Shown one piece after another: positions 36,901 through 46,709 of a DNA stretch of 64,000 nucleotides; within the stretch, counting starts at the first letter, position 1; every line of letters begins with the position of its first letter. Below the pieces are notes generated by a model that saw only the letters and a program-made list of their open reading frames with translations, did not search any database and was not told the origin of the DNA. Source of the DNA: Prochlorococcus sp. AG-418-I20. Its GTDB lineage: Bacteria; Cyanobacteriota; Cyanobacteriia; PCC-6307; Cyanobiaceae. The stretch is taken from contig QCLZ01000007.1 in NCBI GenBank assembly GCA_003214175.1, forward strand, positions 20,585 through 84,584. Direction: 5' to 3'. Both the position numbers and the translations under genes were made by a program.

Positions 36901-39474
36901 TCACTTTGACAAACTGAAATCGTGCATTTCATCAAATTGAAGATAACGATAAAGTTCCTTTGAATATGGATTGATTTTATTTTTAGTAATATCCTGATAT
37001 TCATGTACTGCAGGAATTTTTCCAAGCAGTGCACAAACTGCTGCTAATTCTGCACTCCCTAAAAATACTTGCGCATTCTTGCCAAGTCTATTGTCAAAAT
37101 TTCTTGTACTAGTAGAAAATACTACAGAACCTTCATCTACTCTAGCTTGATTTCCCATACATAAAGAACAGCCTGGCAACTCTAGTCTTGCACCACAGTC
37201 TTCAAATATTTTATAGTAGCCTTCAGCCTTTAGAGTTTCTTCATCCATTTTTGTTGGTGGACAAATCCATAATTTAGCTTTTAAATTTTGTATTCCTTCA
37301 AGAACTTTCGCAGCTGCCCTGTAATGACCAATATTTGTCATGCAAGAACCTATAAAAACCTCGTCAATATTTGTATTTGCAACATCCATGATTTCTTTTA
37401 CATTATCTGGATCATTAGGGCAAGCAACTATAGGTTGTGTTACTTCTGCTAAATCAATTTCAATGATTTCTTCATACTGAGCGTTTGAATCTGGTTGAAT
37501 TAATGATGGTTTTTTCAGCCAATTTTTCATATCATTTATTCTTCTTGAAATCGATTTTGAATCTTTATAATTGCTTTCGATCATTTTTTCCAACAGACAA
37601 ATATTGCTTTTTAGGTATTCTTGAACAGTTTCTTGTGATAAAAGTATTGTGCTACCAGCGCATGAGCGTTCTGCAGTAGCATCAGTAAGTTCAAAAGCTT
37701 GTTCAAGTTTTAGGTTTGGTAATCCCTCAATCTCCATAATTTTTCCGTTGAATATATTTTTCTTATTTTCTTTCTCAACAGTTAAGAGTCCTTTTTTAAT
37801 TGCGAAGAGAGGAATTGCATTTACTAAATCTCTAAGAGTAATACCAGGTAATAATTCTCCCTTAAATTTAACCAGCACAGATTCTGGCATATTTAATGGC
37901 ATTGATCCTATTGCAGCGGCAAAGGCGACAATGCCAGAGCCTCCAGGAAATGAAATGCCAAGAGGAAATCTTGTATGACTATCTCCACCTGTTCCAACAG
38001 TATCAGGGAGCAGCATTCTGTTAAGCCAGCTATGAATTATGCCGTCTCCAGGCTTGAGAGCGACTCCACCTCTTTGAGATATAAAATCAGGTAATTCTTT
38101 ATGGGTAACTAGATCTACTGGTTTAGGATATGCAGCTGTATGACAAAAACTTTGCATCACTAAATCTGCTGTAAATCCTAAACAAGCTAGTTCTTTTAGT
38201 TCATCTCTAGTCATTGGCCCAGTAGTATCTTGACTGCCAACTGTGGTCATAATTGGCTCACAGGTCATTCCTGGCCTAACTCCACCTAAACCGCATGCTT
38301 TGCCTACTATTTTTTGAGCTTGAGTAAAGCCGGCATTAATTTCGGTTAGATTTTGTGGTCTGGTAAATATTTCACTTGTTTGATAATCTAATTTGTTTCT
38401 AATTTTGTCCGTAAGAGATCTTCCAATCATAAGATTAATTCTTCCGCCAGCTTGAATTTCATCAGTAAGAGTTGATGGATACAAGTCGAATTTGCTTATT
38501 AATTCTTCAGTATTTGAATCTTTTTCAATTTTTTTAATAACACCTTTATAAGGATATATTTTTATAATATCTCCTGTTTTCATATGAGATACGTCAGCTT
38601 CTATAGGTAAAGCTCCTGAATCTTGTGCAGTATTAAAGAAAATTGGGGCTATTTTGCTACCAATTATTATTCCACCTGTTTTCTTATTTGGAACAAACGG
38701 GATATCTTCGCCTATATGCCAAATGAGTGAATTAATAGCAGATTTTCTAGAACTCCCTGTTCCAACAACATCTCCAACATAAGCTATCGGTAAATTTTGT
38801 TTTTTTAAATTATCAATAATCTTTAGGCCATCAGGCTGTTTAAATTCCAACATAGCTAATGCATGCATCGGAATATCAGGGCGTGTTGTTGCATGTACAG
38901 CTGGAGATAAGTCGTCTGTATTTGTCTCACCGTCAACTTTAAATACTAAACAAGTAATCTCTTTCTCCAGAACTTTTTTATTTATGAACCATTCTCCATT
39001 TGCCCAACTATTTACAACCTCTTTTGCATAAATATTATTTTGAGATAATTCATAAATTTCATTAGCTGAGTCGTAAACTAGAATAATATTTTTTAAAACT
39101 TTTGCCGCTTTTTTTGCAAATAAACTATTTTCTCCCTTAAGTATTTCAACCAAGGAATTTACATTGTATCCGCCTATCATTGTTCCTAGTATTTCAATTG
39201 CTTTTTCGGGATCAATTGATTTGCAATATTTTTCGGAATTAACAATAGCCGTAAGCCAGCTTGCTTTTACATAAGCAGCCTCATCAACTCCTGGTGGTAC
39301 TCTATTTATAAGTAAATCAAGTAAATAAGATGAATCATGACTACTATCTTGTTCCAATAATTCTGTAATACAATTTGTTTGCTCAGCATTTAAAGGTAAA
39401 GGAGGTATACCTTTGGAGGCTCTTTCAGCTACGTGATCTGTATAATCTTTTAGCAATGTTTCCAAATTCTTCAT
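36901..39474 (-). CDS. acnB: Aconitate hydratase B
   Basis: AcnB interconverts citrate and isocitrate in the TCA pathway with a 4Fe-4S cluster. The length of 857 and the domain order (helical HEAT-like first, swivel second, then catalytic) mark the B type. Cluster ligands lie in SLCMGNQ near the C terminus (with a preceding Cys) and in MQSFCHTAAYPKP. GTGGDSHTRFPLGISFPGGSG and DVVGTGSSRKSAI are substrate-site motifs. The HEAT-like N terminus starts at the ATG at 39474. In cyanobacteria 2-oxoglutarate from this route feeds nitrogen assimilation. It is divergent from the DAHP synthase gene. Confidence 0.97.
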   Translation of the reverse strand: MKNLETLLKDYTDHVAERASKGIPPLPLNAEQTNCITELLEQDSSHDSSYLLDLLINRVPPGVDEAAYVKASWLTAIVNSEKYCKSIDPEKAIEILGTMIGGYNVNSLVEILKGENSLFAKKAAKVLKNIILVYDSANEIYELSQNNIYAKEVVNSWANGEWFINKKVLEKEITCLVFKVDGETNTDDLSPAVHATTRPDIPMHALAMLEFKQPDGLKIIDNLKKQNLPIAYVGDVVGTGSSRKSAINSLIWHIGEDIPFVPNKKTGGIIIGSKIAPIFFNTAQDSGALPIEADVSHMKTGDIIKIYPYKGVIKKIEKDSNTEELISKFDLYPSTLTDEIQAGGRINLMIGRSLTDKIRNKLDYQTSEIFTRPQNLTEINAGFTQAQKIVGKACGLGGVRPGMTCEPIMTTVGSQDTTGPMTRDELKELACLGFTADLVMQSFCHTAAYPKPVDLVTHKELPDFISQRGGVALKPGDGIIHSWLNRMLLPDTVGTGGDSHTRFPLGISFPGGSGIVAFAAAIGSMPLNMPESVLVKFKGELLPGITLRDLVNAIPLFAIKKGLLTVEKENKKNIFNGKIMEIEGLPNLKLEQAFELTDATAERSCAGSTILLSQETVQEYLKSNICLLEKMIESNYKDSKSISRRINDMKNWLKKPSLIQPDSNAQYEEIIEIDLAEVTQPIVACPNDPDNVKEIMDVANTNIDEVFIGSCMTNIGHYRAAAKVLEGIQNLKAKLWICPPTKMDEETLKAEGYYKIFEDCGARLELPGCSLCMGNQARVDEGSVVFSTSTRNFDNRLGKNAQVFLGSAELAAVCALLGKIPAVHEYQDITKNKINPYSKELYRYLQFDEMHDFSLSK

Positions 39475-39571
39475 TAGTAAGGTTTAATGCCTAATCTATT
39501 GTTATTTTTAATATTGAAAAGGAGAGTATTCATAAATGCTTTTTTAAATATTCAAATTTCTTAATTAATCA

Positions 39572-40639
39572 ATGACGACATCATCAAATAATCCAGCTTT
39601 AGAAAAGACCTCTGATTTACATATTGTTGAAACACGCCCATTAATACCTCCAAGCAGATTACATAATGATATACCTTTAGATCATACCTCTGCTAATACA
39701 GTATCTAAAACAAGAAGATCGATACAAAATATTTTGCATCATAATGATCAAAAGCTTTTAGTCGTTGTTGGTCCATGTTCAATTCATGATCTAGATGCTG
39801 CAAAAGAATATTCAAGCTATATTCAAAATTTTCGAGAAATTTATAAAGATAAATTAGAAATAATCATGAGAGTATATTTTGAGAAACCAAGAACAACTAT
39901 TGGTTGGAAAGGACTTATAAATGATCCTCATCTAGATGACTCTTATGATATTAATACTGGTTTAAGAAGGGCAAGAAGTTTACTTTCATATCTAGCAACT
40001 CGGGGAATACCTTCTGCTACAGAATTATTAGATCCAATTGTGCCTCAATATATCGCCGATTTGATAAGTTGGACAGCTATAGGGGCTAGGACTACTGAAA
40101 GTCAAACTCATAGGGAAATGGCATCAGGATTATCAATGCCTATAGGCTTTAAAAATGGAACGGATGGTTCTTTTACTACTGCAATAAATGCGATGCAGTC
40201 AGCTTCAAAATCTCATCATTTTCTAGGTGTTAATGTAAATGGAATGGCTTCTATTGTAAATACCACAGGAAATCCAGATGGCCATATAGTTTTAAGAGGC
40301 GGCTCAAAAGGCCCAAATTTTGAAAGTCAACATGTTCAAAGAATTTCATCTGAATTAAAGCAATTTAATCTTCCTCATAAAGTGATGATTGATTGTAGTC
40401 ATGGAAATTCCAACAAAGATTTTCGAAAACAGTCTGAAGTGCTCAAAAATATTGCTTCACAAATTAGTAATGGTGAAAAAAATATTTTAGGAGTCATGCT
40501 TGAAAGTCATTTAAAGGAAGGTAATCAGAAACTTTTAAAAAAAGAGGATCTTGATTTTGGCAGAAGCATTACAGATGCATGCATAGATATAGAAACAACA
40601 AAAGAATTACTCTCTATTTTGTATAGTTCAGTTAACTAG
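39572..40639 (+). CDS. 3-deoxy-7-phosphoheptulonate synthase, class I (AroF/G/H type)
   Basis: The enzyme condenses phosphoenolpyruvate and erythrose-4-phosphate, the first step toward chorismate. Conserved blocks are VVGPCSIHD (metal and PEP site), KPRTTIGWKGLINDPHLD, GARTTESQTHREMASGLS, GFKNGTDG, RGGSKGPNF and IDCSHGNS. The 355-residue length fits the E. coli-type class Ialpha enzymes, which are feedback-regulated by aromatic amino acids; the specific effector cannot be read. The final 8 bases overlap the convergent phytol-kinase-like gene. aroE is 8 kb away. Confidence 0.96.
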   Translation: MTTSSNNPALEKTSDLHIVETRPLIPPSRLHNDIPLDHTSANTVSKTRRSIQNILHHNDQKLLVVVGPCSIHDLDAAKEYSSYIQNFREIYKDKLEIIMRVYFEKPRTTIGWKGLINDPHLDDSYDINTGLRRARSLLSYLATRGIPSATELLDPIVPQYIADLISWTAIGARTTESQTHREMASGLSMPIGFKNGTDGSFTTAINAMQSASKSHHFLGVNVNGMASIVNTTGNPDGHIVLRGGSKGPNFESQHVQRISSELKQFNLPHKVMIDCSHGNSNKDFRKQSEVLKNIASQISNGEKNILGVMLESHLKEGNQKLLKKEDLDFGRSITDACIDIETTKELLSILYSSVN

Positions 40640-41273
40640 TAATAAAAAAATTAAAACATAATGATGATGAAATAGGGACGATCAAATTATCTATTCCTAA
40701 AATACTAAATTGTTCAAGAATACTAGCCAAAAAAGCTATTGCAAAAAAATTTAAATTAAAACTATTTTGTTGGGCATATCCTATTGCAGAGACTATGATC
40801 AAGCTTGTAACAAACATTGTCAAAGTACCAAATAATGATTTTTTTTGTTTAAAAATAATCCAACTTTTTGAGTTAAAACTTTTGCCTATTAAACCAGCTA
40901 ATCCATCTCCAAAAGTCATTATAAAAAATCCAGCAATTAAAGCATAAGGATTTTTATCCCAGAAAAGCAAAATTAAAATAAATAAACTTAGACAGTAAAA
41001 TATTGTTCCATAACTTTTTCTTTCAACATCTTCAATTGTTGGAAATAATTTATATGTGTAATTTATGAGAACCATTAATGCAACAATTCCTGTAAAAATT
41101 AGAGCAGAATTTTGATCAATTTTTAAAAATTGTGCAATTGGGATCAAAGGGCCTATTCCAATATGTATTATTTTTCTGACAATTTCTCGGCTATCCTTAT
41201 TAAACCTTTTAAAAACTATTGATATTAAAAAAATTAAAAATAAATATAATAAAATTATCGCAAATTTTATCAA
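40632..41273 (-). CDS. Phytol/dolichol kinase-like membrane protein (VTE5 type)
   Basis: The 213-residue protein has six or seven hydrophobic segments and the family motif MTFGDGLAGLIGKSFNSK, followed by KKSLFGTLTMF, as in CTP-dependent polyprenol kinases. In plants and cyanobacteria VTE5 phosphorylates phytol released from chlorophyll, for tocopherol or chlorophyll recycling. The substrate here is inferred. The start is TTG at 41273; no ATG lies nearby. The 3' end overlaps the DAHP synthase gene by 8 bases. It follows the sigma factor gene by 5 bases in the same direction. Confidence 0.8.
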   Translation of the reverse strand: MIKFAIILLYLFLIFLISIVFKRFNKDSREIVRKIIHIGIGPLIPIAQFLKIDQNSALIFTGIVALMVLINYTYKLFPTIEDVERKSYGTIFYCLSLFILILLFWDKNPYALIAGFFIMTFGDGLAGLIGKSFNSKSWIIFKQKKSLFGTLTMFVTSLIIVSAIGYAQQNSFNLNFFAIAFLASILEQFSILGIDNLIVPISSSLCFNFFITS

Positions 41274-41278
41274 TTTAA

Positions 41279-42295
41279 TTAAGCTGCTTTTTGATGAGTT
41301 GTCATTACTCTAAGTTTTAATATTGCTTTAGCTTCTAATTGCCTTACTCTTTCTCTAGAAACATTAATTTGTCTTCCTATCTCTGCAAGTGTTAATGGCT
41401 CTTCTCCATCTAAGCCAAATCTGAGCTTCATTATTTTTTGTTCTCTTTCATTTAATTGAGCAAGCCAAGTCCCTAAATGTTCTTTTTGAATTGTTCTATC
41501 CATGCCTTCCATAGGCTCTTCGCAATTTGGATCAGGTATTAGTTCACCAAGAGTGCTTCGGTCTTCTTCTCCCCTTGCATGAGCATCTAGAGAAGCACAA
41601 GGTGCACTTTGAGAAATTAAATCTTCTAAATCTTTTTGATCTATTCCCATTTCTGTTGCCATTTCTGATCTGGTAGGTTGTCTCCCAAATTTGTGCGATA
41701 ATTCACGAGATACTCTCCTCATTTTTGAAAGTTTTTCACTTATGTGAATAGGCAAACGTATAGTCCTTGCACTGTTATCGATGGCCCTTGTCATTCCTTG
41801 TCTAATCCACCAATAAGCATAAGTTGAAAACTTATATCCCATTGCAGGATCAAATTTGTCTACAGCCCTTTCTAGGCCAATAGCCCCCTCTTGAACAAGG
41901 TCTAATAACTCAAGCCCTTGATTCTGATACTTTTTGGCAACTGAAACTACAAGTCTCAAATTAGCAGCCATCATTCTATCTCTAGACCTTTTGCCTATCT
42001 TAATTTGATAAAGATGTCGTTGAGTTCTATCAGCTTCGGGAGTTTGTAGTAACTTTTTCATGGTTTGAACATGATGAGCCAACTCTATTTCCTCTGCTGG
42101 TGTAAGAAGAGGAACTCTGCCAATACTACTCAAATAGTAACCAATAGAATCTGAAGCAATTCTTCCAGATTTTTTTTGGTTTTGTTTTGAACTTAGACTG
42201 GATTTTGTTTTACGAGACTTGCTCGTAGTTTTTGGTAATCTAGGCTCATCAAAATTATTTGAAGAGCTCTTTGCAGATTCCAGAGGGATCCCCAT
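41279..42295 (-). CDS. RNA polymerase sigma factor, RpoD-related group 2
   Basis: The protein of 338 residues lacks the long acidic region 1.1 of primary sigma factors but has region 1.2 (DSIGYYLSSIGRVPLLT), region 2 (DLVQEGAIGLERAVDKFDP, YKFSTYAYWWIRQGMTRAI), region 3 and region 4 with the -35 helix-turn-helix (LTLAEIGRQINVSRERVRQLEAKA). The N terminus is a Ser/Lys/Gln-rich unstructured leader. These features fit a group-2 (non-essential, stress or light-responsive) cyanobacterial sigma factor; principal sigma is a less likely alternative. A strong GGAGG at 42308-42304 lies 8 bases before the ATG at 42295; a GTG at 42298 is also possible. Confidence 0.92.
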   Translation of the reverse strand: MGIPLESAKSSSNNFDEPRLPKTTSKSRKTKSSLSSKQNQKKSGRIASDSIGYYLSSIGRVPLLTPAEEIELAHHVQTMKKLLQTPEADRTQRHLYQIKIGKRSRDRMMAANLRLVVSVAKKYQNQGLELLDLVQEGAIGLERAVDKFDPAMGYKFSTYAYWWIRQGMTRAIDNSARTIRLPIHISEKLSKMRRVSRELSHKFGRQPTRSEMATEMGIDQKDLEDLISQSAPCASLDAHARGEEDRSTLGELIPDPNCEEPMEGMDRTIQKEHLGTWLAQLNEREQKIMKLRFGLDGEEPLTLAEIGRQINVSRERVRQLEAKAILKLRVMTTHQKAA

Positions 42296-42501
42296 CACCC
42301 TGGCCTCCTAATAATGGATTTTTTAAAAAACTAGCACTGAAATTGAAATAAAAACTACTTTTACGTTGAAACTTTAAAGACAAAAAAATTCTTTTTTATC
42401 TTAATTTCCCAAAATCCCTTGGTATGAATGGTTTTTTAAAAATATAAAAAATTTTAAAATATTAAGTATTTTTTTTAAATGTCATAAAAATCAATATTTT
42501 T

Positions 42502-44580
42502 TCATTCTTCTATTAGATCAATTTGTGATCGATTAATTGCTGAATTAAGTTCGTATTTTTTGTAAGAACCATCTTCTTTCATTATCCAAGAAAAATAATC
42601 ATCTTTGATGTAGGTTTGCAAAAGCAAGTATATTTTAGATTTCAATTCATTATCCTCTATCGGAGTAACAGCTTCTATTCTTCTATCAAGATTTCTTCTC
42701 ATCCAATCTGCACTCCCAATAAAAACTTCATTATCCTCGTCATTACAAAACCAAAAAATTCTTGAGTGTTCAAGAAAATGGCCAATAATGCTTATGACTT
42801 TAATATTTTCACTTAAATTTTTTCTTTGGGGATATAAACAACAAATCCCTCTTATGATAAGGCTAATTTTTACACCTGAGTCTGAAGCTAAATAAAGAAG
42901 TTTAATTATTTCTGGGTCTACTAAAGAATTCATTTTTGCAATTATTTCGGCTTTTTTGCCTTCCTCTGCATTTTTAATTTCTCTCTTTATTAGAAATAGA
43001 AATTTCTCTCTCATCGATGAGGGAGAAACTAATAACTTTTGATAATTTTTTTGTTTAGAAAAACCTGATAAGTAGTTAAATAACTCAAGTAAATCTGATG
43101 CAATATCAGGATCAGTTGAAAGCAATCCTAAATCTGTATAAAAGTTTGAAGTATTAGAGTTATAATTTCCTGTTCCAATATGAAAATAATTCCTTAATCT
43201 TCCTTTTTCTTTTCTTACTATTAAGGCAATTTTTGTATGTGTTTTAAATCCTATGATTCCATATACAACATGTATTCCAGCTTGTTCAAGTTGTTTTGCC
43301 CATTGAATATTATTGTCCTCATCAAATCTTGCTTTTAGCTCAACAAGAGTCATCACTTCTTTCCCATTCTCTGCAGCTCTCATTAAAGCTGCAATGATAG
43401 GCGAATCTTTGGAAACTCTATATAGAGTAATTTTTATAGCCATTACAAGTGGATCATCAGCTGCTTTGTTTATAAATTCTTCAACTGAAGTTCTAAATAA
43501 GTCGTATGGATGATGAAGCAGAATATTTTTTTTTCTAAGTATATTAAAAATAGAATTGAGGTTTTTATTTGAAGGCAAATCTAAATTTTTTAATTGTGGG
43601 TGAGTTTTCCCAATTAGTAGATTTTCTTTTAAATCATCTCTATTAATTTTCGTAAGCTGATTTAAATCATCAAGCCCTAAAAAACTTTTGCTAAAGTAAA
43701 TATACTCTTTCTGTATTGAGATACTTTCAACGAGTAATTGCAGAATATTTTCTGGCATATCCGATTCAACTTCTAATCTAACCACATCTCCACCTAGTCT
43801 TCTTTTTTGCAAACTTTGTTCAACTGCCAAAAGAAGATCATCAGCTTCAAGTTCTTTTAATTCTAAATCTGCATCCCTTGTCACTCTAAAAAAAGAGTAA
43901 TTTATACATTCCATCCCATTAAATAAAGTATTAATATTATTCCCAATTAAATCTTCAACACTTATGAAAAAATATGTACTTTCATCATGATTTTGAAAAA
44001 TTTCATTGGGAATTTGTATAAATCTATTTATATTTTTTGTTGGAATTTTTACTCTGACAAACTGATTTTTAGAATCTTCTCCACTGCTTATTAGAGCTGC
44101 CAAATTTAGACTTAAATTACTTATAAAAGGAAATGGATGTGCTGGATCAACAACTAATGGAGTTAATAAAGGGAAAATAGATGAAGTAAAGAAGTTATTG
44201 CACCAATTTTTTTGATTTTCACTTAGGTCCTTATACTTTTTTAAAATTACATCTTTTTCTCTTAATTCATTAATTAATTCATTATTTATGTAGTTTTCTT
44301 GCTGGTTAGTTAAATTCTTAACTTCTTTATTGATTTTTGTTAATTGCTCTTTAGGGGTAAGTCCATCAATACTTTTTTTTGTAATACCTGCTTCAACTTG
44401 AGCTTTTAATGAAGCTACTCTTACCATAAAAAATTCATCTAGATTATTACTAAAAATTGAACAAAATTTTACTTTATCTAGTATTTTGTACTCCTTTTCC
44501 ATACCAGTTAGGAGTACTCTTTTATTGAATTCAATCCAACTTAATTCTCTATTAATAAAAACATCAGCCTGGCTTTTCAT
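42502..44580 (-). CDS. ppk: Polyphosphate kinase 1
   Basis: PPK1 polymerises the ATP gamma-phosphate into polyphosphate. The 692-residue length is typical. Conserved segments are NRELSWIEFNKRVL at the N terminus, FKTHTKIALIVRKE (the catalytic phospho-histidine region), YFHIGTGNYN and the second histidine motif at HSRIFWFCNDE with IGSADWMRRNLDRR. Polyphosphate is a phosphorus store relevant to oligotrophic oceans. Its start overlaps the stop of the upstream MFS gene by one base (TAATG), implying coupled translation. A 200-base gap after the gene holds no ORF. Confidence 0.96.
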   Translation of the reverse strand: MKSQADVFINRELSWIEFNKRVLLTGMEKEYKILDKVKFCSIFSNNLDEFFMVRVASLKAQVEAGITKKSIDGLTPKEQLTKINKEVKNLTNQQENYINNELINELREKDVILKKYKDLSENQKNWCNNFFTSSIFPLLTPLVVDPAHPFPFISNLSLNLAALISSGEDSKNQFVRVKIPTKNINRFIQIPNEIFQNHDESTYFFISVEDLIGNNINTLFNGMECINYSFFRVTRDADLELKELEADDLLLAVEQSLQKRRLGGDVVRLEVESDMPENILQLLVESISIQKEYIYFSKSFLGLDDLNQLTKINRDDLKENLLIGKTHPQLKNLDLPSNKNLNSIFNILRKKNILLHHPYDLFRTSVEEFINKAADDPLVMAIKITLYRVSKDSPIIAALMRAAENGKEVMTLVELKARFDEDNNIQWAKQLEQAGIHVVYGIIGFKTHTKIALIVRKEKGRLRNYFHIGTGNYNSNTSNFYTDLGLLSTDPDIASDLLELFNYLSGFSKQKNYQKLLVSPSSMREKFLFLIKREIKNAEEGKKAEIIAKMNSLVDPEIIKLLYLASDSGVKISLIIRGICCLYPQRKNLSENIKVISIIGHFLEHSRIFWFCNDEDNEVFIGSADWMRRNLDRRIEAVTPIEDNELKSKIYLLLQTYIKDDYFSWIMKEDGSYKKYELNSAINRSQIDLIEE

Positions 44581-45863
44581 TAAGATACTTTTGATTTGTG
44601 ATTGTTAAAAGAATTATTATTTTTACCCTCTGCAATAAGGTATATCATGAAAAGTAAGATAACGGAACCAGCTATAAAAGGTGATTTAGGACCAAAACTA
44701 TCATAAACTCTTCCGGCCATTGCGATTCCTAAAACTCCTCCAAGACTTTGTAGACCCTGAAGGTTACTTAGAATTGATCCTTGTTTATCAAAGTCTAATT
44801 TCTTTGATATTAGTGCTCTTAACGTTGGCGTAATTAACCCTGCTCCAACGGCTAAAAATGAAACAGCTGAATAAATATTAATTGTCGCATTTTCTTTAGG
44901 TGCAGTTATTAAAAGAGCACATGCAACAAGAATAAAGCCTGATCCGATGAGTGTTAATCGCATTTCGCCAAATTGCTTTACCAGAGGCCCAATTAACCCT
45001 CCCTGAACGATAATTGCAATGATTCCTACTACAACAAGAGTTCCACTTGATGCTTTGGTCGTCCAGTTTAAAGATTCTTGAAGGAAAAATATAAGGATAT
45101 TGGTTAATCCAGTAAAAGCAATAAAGTAAATAAAAAAAGCTAATGATAATTTTTTAATCTTTTCTTCTTTGAAAACTGTAAATAGAGCTTTTAAAGGGTT
45201 TTTTATAATAGTGTTTGATTTATTTGAGTCACTATTAGGCTTGGTTTCTGGTAAGTAAAAAAATACAAGTAGAAAATTTATTATTGGAATAATTGAGGCT
45301 ATTAAAACTGGAATAATAAAATTATTATTTGTATTTTTTGCAAAAATCACAACAAAAATATTACCTAAGAAAAAACTTAAACCAAAAGCTACACCAATAA
45401 GACCAAAGGTTTTTGCTCTTTTTTCAGGGCTTGAAATATCTGCAAGAATTGTTGTTGCAGTAGCTGCAGTCCCGCCACTTAAACCGTCAATTAGTCGCGC
45501 TAAAAATAATAAAAATAACGGGATAGACGCTATTGAAGTTGACCAATTAAAAAGAACTGTAAAAGATAAAATTGATATTCCTACTACTGAACCAGTAATA
45601 CAAAAAAGAGTAACAGGTCTTCTTCCATATCTATCACTCATAAGTCCTATAAAAGGAGAAGCTGTAAATTGAGCTAATTGGTAAGTGCATGATAATAAAC
45701 CATATGTACTTGCTTTAGAGTCAAAAAGTAAAACAAAAGAGGGTAATATGGGTAGCAGTATACTTTCACTTAAACGATCATTTAGAAGAGTGATAAACGC
45801 ACTAAGGAGAGTAAATTTTTTATTTGGTTTTAATAAACTTTCTTTCACAATATTTACCTTCAT
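44580..45863 (-). CDS. Major facilitator superfamily exporter (drug:H+ antiporter type)
   Basis: Twelve hydrophobic segments fit in 427 residues. The loop after TM2 contains the MFS motif GLMSDRYGRRPVTLF, and LIDGLSGGTAATATTILADISSPEKRAK is the TM5-region pattern of TetA-like antiporters. The substrate cannot be told from sequence. It is coupled to ppk by a one-base stop/start overlap, so a link with phosphate or polyphosphate is conceivable but unproven. It is divergent from cobA, about 40 bases apart. Confidence 0.88.
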   Translation of the reverse strand: MKVNIVKESLLKPNKKFTLLSAFITLLNDRLSESILLPILPSFVLLFDSKASTYGLLSCTYQLAQFTASPFIGLMSDRYGRRPVTLFCITGSVVGISILSFTVLFNWSTSIASIPLFLLFLARLIDGLSGGTAATATTILADISSPEKRAKTFGLIGVAFGLSFFLGNIFVVIFAKNTNNNFIIPVLIASIIPIINFLLVFFYLPETKPNSDSNKSNTIIKNPLKALFTVFKEEKIKKLSLAFFIYFIAFTGLTNILIFFLQESLNWTTKASSGTLVVVGIIAIIVQGGLIGPLVKQFGEMRLTLIGSGFILVACALLITAPKENATINIYSAVSFLAVGAGLITPTLRALISKKLDFDKQGSILSNLQGLQSLGGVLGIAMAGRVYDSFGPKSPFIAGSVILLFMIYLIAEGKNNNSFNNHKSKVS

Positions 45864-45905
45864 TTCGATTAACTTTTACTACCATACTTGTTAATGGAGA
45901 TTATT

Positions 45906-46709
45906 GTGCCTGGCATTGTTTATTTAGTTGGAGCAGGTCCTGGTGACCCTGAGCTTTTAACTCTTAAAGCTTTACGCCTAATAAAAAATTGTGATGCATT
46001 AGTTCATGATGCTTTAATTCCTGATGAAATAACAAATGAGGCAGGAAAAAATACAGAAATTTTCCATGTAGGCAAAAGAGCTGGGAAGTGTTCTGTACCT
46101 CAAGCTGAAACTAATGCGCTTATTTTGAAATTGGCAAAAGAAGGCAAAAATGTTGTACGGCTTAAAGGGGGAGATCCATTTGTCTTTTCTAGGGGTGGTG
46201 AAGAAGTATCTTTTCTAGAAAAAAATGGAGTTTCAGTTGAAATAGTGCCTGGGATTACTTCTGGTATAGCTGCTCCCACATATTGTGGCATTCCACTTAC
46301 TCATAGAGATGCTGCGAGTTCTGTAACTTTCGTTACTGGGCATGAGCATATTGATAAGGATAAAAAGAGTGTCAATTGGAGAGATTTAGCTAAATCTTCA
46401 GATAGCTTAGTTATTTTTATGGGTATAAAAAATATTGAATTTATTGTAGAGGAATTAATTTTAGGCGGCTTATGTAAGGATACACAATGCGCTGTAATCC
46501 AGGAAGCTACTTTGAAAAATCAAAAATGTTTTATAGAGAAATTAGATAATCTCCCAGATAAAATCAAAGATAAAGAATTTTTAGCTCCATCAATTATCAT
46601 TATTGGAAAAATTGTTGAATTTAAGGTAAATAACAATATAACTAAAGTATCTGATGTCTATTTACCAGATATTAATAAAGTTCAGCTATATAATAAATCC
46701 CAAAAGTAA
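45906..46709 (+). CDS. cobA: Uroporphyrinogen-III C-methyltransferase
   Basis: The enzyme adds two methyl groups from S-adenosylmethionine to uroporphyrinogen III, giving precorrin-2 for sirohaem and cobalamin. Motifs are VYLVGAGPGDPELLTLKA, VVRLKGGDPFVFSRGGEE, VPGITSGIAAPTYCGIPLTHR and TGHE. I prefer the GTG at 45906 (MPGIVYLVG): GGAGA lies at 45896-45900, 5 bases upstream, and the first residues then match the family. In-frame ATG 45894 and TTG 45888 are alternatives. There is no fused CysG dehydrogenase domain. The last 28 bases overlap pabC on the other strand. Confidence 0.95.
   Translation: MPGIVYLVGAGPGDPELLTLKALRLIKNCDALVHDALIPDEITNEAGKNTEIFHVGKRAGKCSVPQAETNALILKLAKEGKNVVRLKGGDPFVFSRGGEEVSFLEKNGVSVEIVPGITSGIAAPTYCGIPLTHRDAASSVTFVTGHEHIDKDKKSVNWRDLAKSSDSLVIFMGIKNIEFIVEELILGGLCKDTQCAVIQEATLKNQKCFIEKLDNLPDKIKDKEFLAPSIIIIGKIVEFKVNNNITKVSDVYLPDINKVQLYNKSQK

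Noticed and set aside
42299..42501. Hidden gene in the gap between sigma factor and ppk
   Set aside because: Only AT-rich sequence, the sigma-factor ribosome site and short frames full of stops.
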